From positions 5,087,606-5,151,605 of the forward strand of contig NC_088305.1 of assembly GCF_032854445.1 (NCBI RefSeq): a stretch of DNA of 64,000 nucleotides, given 5' to 3'. The notes under the pieces are model-generated. The model saw only the letters and a program-made list of their open reading frames with translations. It did not search any database and had not been told where the DNA came from. This stretch comes from Liolophura sinensis (taxonomy: Eukaryota; Mollusca; Polyplacophora; Chitonida; Chitonidae). The stretch's first letter is position 1. Each line of letters starts with the position of its first letter. Below, piece by piece: positions 52,381 through 62,200 of the stretch. The position numbers were made by a program, and so were the translations under genes.

Positions 52381-53224
52381 ACAGGGTAATGCCTTCAGAA
52401 TAAGCTTGAAGAAACATTTAGCCAACATGTGAAAAGGTTGAAGAATTACAGTGCAATGTATTTTCAGCTTGCTGGGAGTTCACGTTCCAAAGAGTGACCT
52501 GCATAGGGTGGTACTGTAATTAGCCAAGAATCTGAACACGGTTTGTATTTGTTGAAATATCATAATAACTACTGTAAACAATGGTTTCAGTCATTTTCTG
52601 ATGATCATTCAGTTGTTATCAGTAATTTGTACCGACATTGTCACCATTCTCACATTCCTGCAGTGGTAATATAAACTGTGCCATGCGTAGCCAATGGCTG
52701 TGCTGTTTATGTACATGCATCGGAATGAATATCATTCCACTTGTTTTAATGATGTATCTGTCTACACTTCTGAAGCAAAACACTATAACTTTTGAACAAA
52801 GTCATTATATTTTCCTGGACTGTATTTCTCTGTGCTGATATTTATGTACCTGCCGGAGTTGTTGTATTTGACCAGGGTACTAGCTTAATCCCGGTATTGC
52901 TCTCTTAGGATTCCATGCATGGTTATGCACTGGAATAGTTTCACGGGAGTAGTTGTCTTACATGTATGTGTGCAGATGTACAACAAGGGTGTTGTAAAAA
53001 TAACGATCTTGCCAAAGGTCTATGGGGTACCGCATGCCATGCATTCACCCCGTATTTCTGCATCCATGAAACTTGCCATTATGCAAGTGAAATGAAAGCC
53101 AGCGAACATAAGGTTTCCAAAATACTGTCTGGAGTGAGACACGAACTCAAGCCCCACTTCTCTACCAACTGAGCTCCCAATGCAAGGCCTTACTACTACA
53201 AGGTACTATTTTGAATTTTATTTT

Positions 53225-53375
53225 ATTTACTTATTTGACTGGTGGTGTACGCTGTACTCAAGAGTATTTCACTTTTATGACGGCAGCCTGCATTATGGTG
53301 GGAGGAAACTGGATAGTGCCCAGAGGAAACCCACGACTATCAATCCGCAGGTTGGTGCCAGACTTCAAATTTTAG
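53225..53375 (-). mobile_element. SINE family A 3' fragment, inverted
   Basis: GTACGCTGTACTCAAGAGTA, TTATGACGGCAGCCTGCATT and GGTGGGAGGAAACTGG are complements of the 3' block. Confidence 0.75.
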
Positions 53376-53596
53376 CCCAGCTAGTGTTTCAAACAGCTCA
53401 ACAGTGTTTCAGCAGTGTTTCTGTGTTGGAAATTCAATATACATGTATATTGATTTATTCCCTAATGATGATGGCTTAGAAGTGAAGTTTTTTAGAAGTT
53501 ATAGAAGTTTTTTAGTGTAAAGTTAAGCAACAGTCAAATATCAAACTCCTTTTCTTGTGAGAATGATTATGCAGTAGACTTTTTCAGATACTATGA

Positions 53597-53720
53597 TTTA
53601 TTTGATTGGTGTTTTATGTCAAAATCAAGAATATTTCACTTATACAACAGCAACCAGCATTATGGTGGAAGGAAACAAGTCATAACCTGGTGGAAATCCA
53701 CGACCATCCGCACGTTGCTT
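53597..53720 (-). mobile_element. SINE family A 3' fragment, inverted
   Basis: TTTATTTGATTGGTGTTTTA, AAGAATATTTCACTTATAC and CCAGCATTATGGTGG, ending near CACGACCATCCGCACGTTGC. Confidence 0.75.
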
Positions 53721-54293
53721 TCTGGTATTAAAGAGAATGTGGCTGCATCAAGAAGTAATTAACAAAGGTGACTAATTTACATAGTTGTTTTTTCAATTTA
53801 CATGTACCTACGTGTACCTCAAGTGGTAATTTCAGTTGATGAATTTGCCTATACCTTTGCATGCATGATTGATTTGGGGCATGTCTGAGGGAATGCGGAA
53901 TGGAATCTTGATAGGAGACTGTTCAAGGGGGCTTCTTGCATGCAATTTCACTTAACAGACACAATTTTTTGTTTTTAAATCCTGATAAAATTAAGATCCC
54001 CCTTTTAAATCGGGTTTTTGATGAATCGTGTATTTTTGAAAACCTTACATATTTACATATACAATATTGCTGGTGTGTGATACCTATATATTTTACACAT
54101 AATATATATTCATGTATATTGTACATGTTTTACTCACATAATTATATTCATGTGTACATGTATATTCAGTTGTTGTTTGTGGTGTATGTGTAATGTTCAC
54201 ATATTCAAATTTTTACACATACCAATACTGTCTGTGATTTATATTGTTTTATATTGCCACTACATTTACACAGCTAGGTTTAATCTGCTGTCC

Positions 54294-54299
<6 letters not shown>

Positions 54300-54331
<32 letters not shown>
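54300..54331. repeat. AT dinucleotide microsatellite
   Basis: Uninterrupted AT run of about 30 bases. Confidence 0.95.
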
Positions 54332-54334
<3 letters not shown>

Positions 54335-54669
54335 CACACAATTATGCTGATGCTGTCTGTGATGAATATTGGTTTATATTGCCGCTCTACGCAATCAGTT
54401 TTGATCTGCTGTCCTGTTTACATGTATGTCTGTTGTGAGTACTTGTACGTCTGTTAGGAGTACATGTGTGTCTGTGATGAGTAGATCCACAGGGTACATG
54501 CACACACCTGGTTGTAGTTCGACATAGCCTGTGCTTTTGCCCAGATGTGCATGGTTCGTTATATTGTACGTTACAAAGTTGACTGCTTGAATAAAGGGAA
54601 GCACGAAAAGTCCTTAAATTGTTGTTCTTCAAAATATCCTTAATGCTATTCTTTTCTCACGCTGTGGTT

Positions 54670-54960
54670 GAGAGCAGGCATTGGCTGAGTGGTTAGGGCC
54701 ACTTTCCTTTCAGTCGGTAGAACACAAAAGGTGTGGGTTCAAACCAGGCATTGGTCAGAGAATGAAGTCCAACGTTCATTCAAGACCACTTGTTCAACCG
54801 ATAAGATGTACATATATTTGTGTCATTGTATATATGTGGGAAAGCTTGTCATTACGTTGCCAAAGGTCGGTGGCTCACTCCAGGTTTCATCTACCTATGA
54901 AGCTGACTGCCACAGTATAAGTGAACAATTTTTGAATACAGATATGGCTTTAAGTAAAAA
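54670..54960 (+). mobile_element. Possible tRNA-derived SINE, unassigned
   Basis: TGGCTGAGTGGTTAGGGCC looks like an A box, and GTGTGGGTTCAAACC like a B box 50 bases on. The 3' part (GTATAAGTGAACAATTTTTG) is weakly like family A. It would be a chimeric or old copy. Confidence 0.5.
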
Positions 54961-55484
54961 TCAAATACAAATACAATGAAACAAAAGTTAATAAAATATA
55001 GAAATAAGTTTAACCAATTAGAGTAAGCATTAAAGCATTTTTATTTATAAATCACCAGTATCTTTTTCAAATAAACAGGAGAAGTAGCATGTCATGTACA
55101 TTTATGTATGGTCATTACATGCTTATTTTTAGTTTGACTTAAACATGCACCTAATCCTTTGGGACAGATATTAGTAGCGTTGAAAATGGAATATTACATT
55201 TCTTTACCAGCCTTTTGGAATAGTTAAGATATGAGCATGTTGTTCATTAGATGGTCCATCCACGTGAGAAGAAAGAAAACTCAATATTCCTGCTAGAATT
55301 ACATATATACTGGCTAAAATGAGCAAGCCAGGTGTCCCAAATTTTAAAAGAAATGTAGTTCATTAGAACGCCTCTTTATTATGGGAAAGATTCTGAATCT
55401 GTGAACCTGACCACACTGATGATAGGCCATGACCTTCATGTACACTGACACAAATGAAGAAATAGTTCCATCCTTTAAGCAGCA

Positions 55485-55815
55485 ATACATGGTAGAACGT
55501 CAGCCTTAGACTCGAGGAAACCTGGGATCAAAGCGAGTGAAGTCATACCACAGACTAGGCGCTCAGCACTGAGAGGTTAAGAGCATGGAAACAGGACTGG
55601 TTGGCCAGGTGTCAGTATAATGTGACTGGGTGGGGACATCTTTATGATCTGATTGGGTGGGGTGTCGTGTCTGGTCTCTTCAGCACGGTACTTTTGTGGC
55701 AGCAGCACTTTGGCGGCATGGACTCACAAGACAATACATACCTAACGAATCCTCGTTATATGACTGAAAAATTGTTAAGTACGACGTAAAGCCCCAAGCT
55801 TACATACATACATAT
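55485..55815 (+). mobile_element. SINE family B
   Basis: GAGGTTAAGAGCATGGAAAC, GTCAGTATAATGTGACTGGG, TTTGGCGGCATGGACTCAC and TTGTTAAGTACGACGTAAAG in family order, with a TACATA-repeat tail. A short internal duplication of GTGACTGGGTGGG is present. Confidence 0.8.
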
Positions 55816-56158
55816 ACATATATTAGAAGCTCTACTCTGTATGTTCATGCATGACCATATATTATGAACAACAATTACTGTTTGATGAACAGCACTTTTA
55901 TGACCAGTTATACAAGATATCTACAGTACATGAGCACTTATCACAGGCCATGTCTCAAAAATTAAGCCTTTTATATCACCACATTGATTCCTCATTTCAC
56001 AGTTAATAAAAATTCTCCTTTTTGACCAAATTGTAGATAAACTTGATTTCAGTTTGATGACTAAAACATTTAGACAGCATATCTGTAAGCCCTATCACTG
56101 CATCACCCTTCATTCTCCTCCAAACACCCATCTAAAACTCCAACTCTCTCAGGACTGA

Positions 56159-56206
56159 TTACGACTTTCTGAGTTTAGACAGCAGGATTTCATTCTTTCG
56201 ACACTC
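56159..56206 (-). CDS. CCDC93: CCDC93 terminal exon i
   Basis: Encodes [15 protein letters not shown] then TAA (56161-56159). Acceptor TTTCAG. Too short to show as a standalone ORF; identified from family C-terminal similarity and phase 0 joining. Confidence 0.93.
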   Translation of the reverse strand, partial: ECRKNEILLSKLRKS

Positions 56207-59200
56207 CTGAAAGCAGAAATAAAGGGTTATTCTGAAACTGACACTTCTCATATCATGCATTATGGATCTGATTTGTGTGGTTAATGAGACCTGATGGATG
56301 AAGATGAAATCTGGTGAAACTTCAGATGTAGGAATAATCAGTGTTGAAGCTGAATTTAACGTTTAAGGCCACAAGCATCATCAAGAAAACACAGCTTGTT
56401 TTTGGGATCAAACTAACTGAAATGGTGACCAAGCCCATTTATTTATTTGATTGGTGTTTTACGCCATACTCAAGGATATTTCACTTAAACGACAGCGGCC
56501 AGCATTATGACAGGAGGAAACCGGGCAGAGCCTGGGGAAAACCCACGACCATCTGCAGGTTGCTGGCAGACCTTCCCACTTACGGCTGGAAAGGAAGCCA
56601 GCTTGAGTTAGACCAACCTCATAGATGATGTCTAAGATAAATGTGTGAAACACTAAAGCATTGTGAAGAAGTTTTAAATTTAGGCCTAAGTCAGAAATGG
56701 CTTTGTGGAGTTGATCCAGGATTGTGGAACCCTGTAATACCTCTTTGAAATCCTTGACAGTTTTGAAGTAAAGCCTTTGTTTCTCAATCAGGTCCAGGTA
56801 CTGGTCGTTAAATCCATCTCTCTTCATCTTCTCTTCCTGTTTCTTCTTCTCAACCTGATCAGTAGACAAGAACAAAACATTCAGAGAATACAGGTAGCTC
56901 GCCTGATGGAGCACTTTGTAAAACTGCATAATGTTTAAATCATGTGATACATTCAAATTTTGACCTTTAAATCAAAATAAGGTAGAATGATTGACATTGT
57001 CACACCTACACACATATTGTTCTCTAATTTTATACATATAGGACAAAATTTACAAGAGCCCAGAGGAAACCATCAAACATTACATCTGATGTCAGGTGGT
57101 ACTTACCTTAGCTCTGTTCTGCTTGACGCCCTCAACAATCTGCTCAAATTGTTTAAGGAACTGTTCTTTATTAGCCGCTGATGACATTGCCCTGTGGAGA
57201 AGCAATAAGCCTTAGCACAGGTACATCATGGACTCTCCCTGGATAAGGGTCTACAAATCATCTAAAAACTTCATAAATTCAAGTATTTGGGGCATGCATG
57301 TTGCCTGATCAGGTAAAATGCAAAATTATGGCATGACATTTTTTTTTCAAGAAAACATTAGAAAAGCTAGAACAATAATGCTAAGACTAGGTAGATTTCT
57401 TATGGATGACAACTTCTTGTTTATTAAGCACATGCCGTTTCAATGCCGATACTAGCATCATTTTCAAGTTGAAACGTTGTGTGCTTAATAAACAAGAAGT
57501 TGTTATCCATAAGAAATCTACCTTGTCTTTGCTCAACTTCTAAATGCCACTGAAAGAAGTAATACAATAATTATACTTTAAGAAGTTTTCTCTATTCATG
57601 TCAAAGTCAAATGCTCCATGTGGTTGAATTTGGTTGAACCCTTGCAATAGGATTCCTAAAATTATGAGAACTATAAATTCTTGCAATAGGAGTCCTGAAA
57701 TCATGAGAAACTACAAATCCTTCCAGTAAGATTCATAAAATAATGACCATGCAACTACGAATCCTTGCATGAGAAACTTTGAACCCTTGTACTAGTATTC
57801 CTAAACTAATGACAAACGATGAATCCTTGCCATAGGTAGATACCTAAAGACTCCTAAAATCATGAAAAACAATGAGTCATTGTAGTAAGATGCCTAAAGA
57901 CTCCTAAAATTGTGAGCAACTACAAATCCTTGCAACAAGATGTTTAAAGACTCCTAAAATGATGAGCACTATGAATCCTTGTATTAAGATGCCTAAAGAC
58001 TCCTAAAATTGTGAGCAACTACAAATCCTTGAAAAAATTCAATCCCATTGCTTGTCGGGCAGTTCTTGGTCATCGCATACAGCATGTAGGTATTACAACT
58101 GGTCAGATTACTTACTGCGTGAAGTTGTCGTAAATGGAGTTCAGTAGATTCACCTGAAAGAACAAAGCTTTTACTTACTGATATGTATCTCATTAGGGAC
58201 TCATAGGTTTCTTCACTGGTGTAGGAGGAAATAAATAAAATCTGTACAGAAACAAGCAGGTGAGATATCGATCAGTTTATAAAGGTACAAATGAAACTCA
58301 AACAAACTGTAATATTCTACAAATATCTTTAACTGCTGACACAGTAATAAATACATTTAAATGTTCGTATTTCTACTATACAGAGAAGTGTGATGTAGTT
58401 TTTTTCCATATCATAGGTATGAATTTTGAGCATTAGCGACTCAAGGCTGACAATCCACAGACACTGACATATCCACTCAGTTCTGTAGACCAAAAGCTGG
58501 CTTCAAGCACCTGCCACCACTGACTGACGCTGTCAAGAATGGCACTGTAGTCAAAGGAACACATGCTATAGCCACAGGTTAAGGGGAATTAGATGCAGTT
58601 ATGAAGCAGGTTCTGTGCACTCTCTCCATATTCACTAACAACAGAATTTAAGGCTTGTGGGTAACAGTGACTCACCTCTTTGTTCAGGTAGAGTTTCTTG
58701 TCATCCAAAGTGTTGTAGAGGGTGTAGAACTGCTTGGTCTCTTTGTGAGTAGCTGCCACTGTGAAAAATCAACAGACATCACTTCATCAGACTTTTGTGC
58801 TAATTACACCATACAACAGATGCATTTCTACCTAATAGTAATGACTCATACTGTCCATTTTCATGCTACAGAAAAAGACATACTATATAATAACAGTAAT
58901 ACAATGTAGAGAGAAAAACCAGAGCAGCGATGACTGTGTGATAATTGGCATGGTCTAGAATTACTCAAAATGCTGAGCTGTCATCACAACTACATTACAA
59001 ACAATAGCATTGAAACAACATGAAGGGGTCTATATCCATTGCTTGGATGATGTAAGGTACGATATTCACTTGCAGTTTTTAACAAGATACGTGATGCTAC
59101 AGCAGTGATGCTACAATAATGATGCTACAGCAGTGATGCTACAGCAGCGATGCTACAGCAGTGATGCTACAGTAATGATGCTACAGCAGTGATGCTACAG

Positions 59201-62200
59201 CAGCGATGCTACAGCAGTGATGCTACAGTAATGGTGCTACAGCAGTGATGCTACAGTAATGATGCTACAGTAATTATGCTACAGCAGTGATGAAGTAACT
59301 GAAGTAGCATTATCACACAATTCATAGGCTGTATTCATAGCCTATTGCTTTGGTTATGACTGTGACTCGTTAGCAGTCAGCGATGAAACCCACAGACATA
59401 GCACAGTATACACGTACCATCTTTGCTGACTAAGCTCAGCGCTCCTTACCTTGGTGGTACAGTGCTCAAATTTCCTTATCTTTGTTGTACAGCACTCAGA
59501 ATTCCATGCCTTAGTGGTACAGTATATACTTTGGCTGTATGGCGCTCAGAGTTTCTTACACTGGTTGCAGTGCTTAGAGTTCCTTATATTGGTAGTGTAG
59601 TGCTCAAACTTCATTATCTTTGTTGTACAGCACCCAGAGTTCCTTACCTTTGTTGTATAGTACTGTAAGTTCCTTATCTTGGTTGCACAGTGCTCAAATT
59701 TCCGTATCTTGGTTGTACAGCACTCAAACTTCCTTATCTTGGTTGTACAGTGCTCACAGTTTCTTATCTTGGTTGTAAAGTGCTCACAGTTTCTTATCTT
59801 GGTTGTACAGTGCTCAGAGTTCCTATCTTGGCTGTACAATGCTCAGAGTTCCTTACCTTGGTTGTACAGTGCTTAACGTTTCTTATCTTGGTTGTACAGT
59901 GCTCACAGTTTCTTATCTTGGTTGTACAGTGCTCACAGTTTCTTATCTTGGTTGTACAGTGCTCAGAGTTCCTATCTTAGCTGCACAATGCTCAGAGTTC
60001 CTTACCTTGGTTGTACAGTGCTTAACATTTCTTATCTTGGTTGTACAGTGCTCACAGTTTCTTATCTTGGTTGTACAGTGCTCACAGTTTCTTATCTTGG
60101 TTGTACAGTGCTCATTGTTCCCTACCTTGGTTGCACAGTGCTCAAAGTCCCTTACCTTGGTTGTACAGTGCTCAAAGTTCCCTCCCTTGGTTGCACAGTG
60201 CTCAAAGTTCCCTACCTTGGTTGTACAGTGCTCAGAGTTCCTTACCTTGGTTGTACAGTGCTCAAATTTGCCTACCTTGGTTGCAGAGTGCTCAAAGTCC
60301 CTTACCTTGGTTGTACAGCTCCACAAATCTTCCTGGTCTTGGTTGTACAGTGCTCACAGTTTCTTATCTTGGTTGTACAATGCTCAGAGTTCCTTACCTT
60401 GGTTGTACAGTGCTCAAAGTTCCTTACCTTGGTTGCAGAGTGCTTAAAGTCCCTTACCTTGGTTGTACAGCTCCACAAATCTTCTTTGGTACTGACTGAG
60501 CTCTGCACGTGATGGCACTTCGTCAATCTTTCTCTGAAGTCCTGCAATTTCTCTGTTCTTCCTCGCCTGTTGGCAAACCATACCCTTGAGCAGTTCCAAT
60601 TTTGGTGATGCATTGTGTTTTACAATTTACAACAAATTTTTTCACCTATAACGAGGGAAGAATTTTGCTTTCTCATTAGGGAGGGTAGCAGGGTGCCAAG
60701 GGAAATAATTTGACAGCAACAGTGAAAAATCTTATGATGTGTGGACATTATGAGATGTGAGAGCCTTTGTGCTCAAAAATGATTGAATTTATTTATTTGA
60801 TTGGTGCTTAATAAAACACCGAACTCAAGAATATTGCCCTTTATATACGATAGCGGCCAGAATTATGGTGGGAAGAAACTGGGCCTTGCCCGCAGGAAAC
60901 CCACGAACATTCGGTTGCTTGCAGACGTTCCCAATGACATTAAAGTCAAGAGATCATATAAAGGGCTTAAATCTCAAGCAGTGAGCATACACACATCTGC
61001 ATACTTTACGGGTCAACTCAAATCCTTTCATAGTCTGTCCCCCAGAAGTTAAATTATCAGTAAAAGAAAGTTAAAATATGAAGTAAGGTTCATCATACAG
61101 ACAACTGAAAACTATGCGTAAAAATAATTTCATTTATTTTTTAAATGCATGCAAATTTTTTAAAAGGATGGTGGGCTTGATGGTATCTAAGAACTCTGAT
61201 TCTTTCCTGATGTTCACCAGAAGGCAGGAATTTTTGGGAACATTACTTCATTAATCTTTCAAACATGGTTAAACGGAGCTATTCAAACATTCAGTGATTA
61301 GAGTTGGACAATCTTCCTGTGACGTCTCTGACGTCCATAAAGCCCACCTAAGAATTCAAATGCCTTTATCTTTTTTTTTACAAAAATCTAAAACAAATAA
61401 ATGAAAGGACATTTATGCATTTTTTAAAGTGGTCTATTTAGTGATGCCTACTTCAATATGTAGAGGTCTTTTCCTTATTTAATACCATTCACGATGACTC
61501 TTCGGTAATTCCCACATACCATACACCTGGGAATTATCTGAGTGAAGTAAAGAGAGAAAGGACAAGCTCACCAGTAGAAGTTTGATCTTGTGCAGTTTTT
61601 CTTTGTCTGCTTCAAATTGTTTCTCTATCATTTTTGCTCTTTCCTGGAAAATAAAAGCAGGACAAAATATGATTGTTGATTGACTGGGGTCACGTGCAGA
61701 AAGGATTTGTAAGTTTTAAGGTGACGGTAATTCACTAAGATCAGGATCATAGCTTTAGCTTACGATCAACACAAAACAGACGTAACTTACAATCAGAAAT
61801 TACAGTCGGGTAAACCATGTTGTAAATATTCACAATCACCACAAAATCACTCTTAAGTACAAATACCTGCCTCAGGTAGACTGTAAGTAAGTTTGTGCAA
61901 TTTAAGTGTGTCAAAAGCATGTATTGAGAATTGTTTCACATGTTGTTGTTGTTAGCTGCTGAATCATTATGATGCAGAACTCTTTTTAAAATGAAATAAA
62001 AAAAAATCACATATTGACTGGTACATTTTCCATTTATACAGACCACCATTATGTATGCGTCAGATCTGATGCACGATCACGATCATAATTCTGAAACATT
62101 AAATCCATTTGCAATTCCTTTGAACAAGTGACGTAACTTATTTTTACAAACTGATTTTAAAGTTAATTGTACGGTTTACAATCTATTGTAGCTACAACCT

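Larger units (their letters stand above)
49429..56158. other. KIF28 3' UTR and intergenic region between convergent genes
   Basis: No exon-like segment is seen. Candidate polyadenylation signals for KIF28 on the plus strand are AATAAA at about 50423 and 51024. I cannot choose between them. The stretch holds a MITE (49719-49855), a dispersed repeat (52225-52380), two inverted SINE A copies (53.2-53.7 kb), an AT microsatellite (54300-54331) and a SINE B (55.5-55.8 kb). The CCDC93 3' UTR enters from the right. Confidence 0.55.

Noticed and set aside
59423-60613. ORFs with [10 protein letters not shown] or [10 protein letters not shown] repeats
   Set aside because: Translations of the 30-bp donor array in a CCDC93 intron; only the minus-strand exon d part is coding, and in a different frame.
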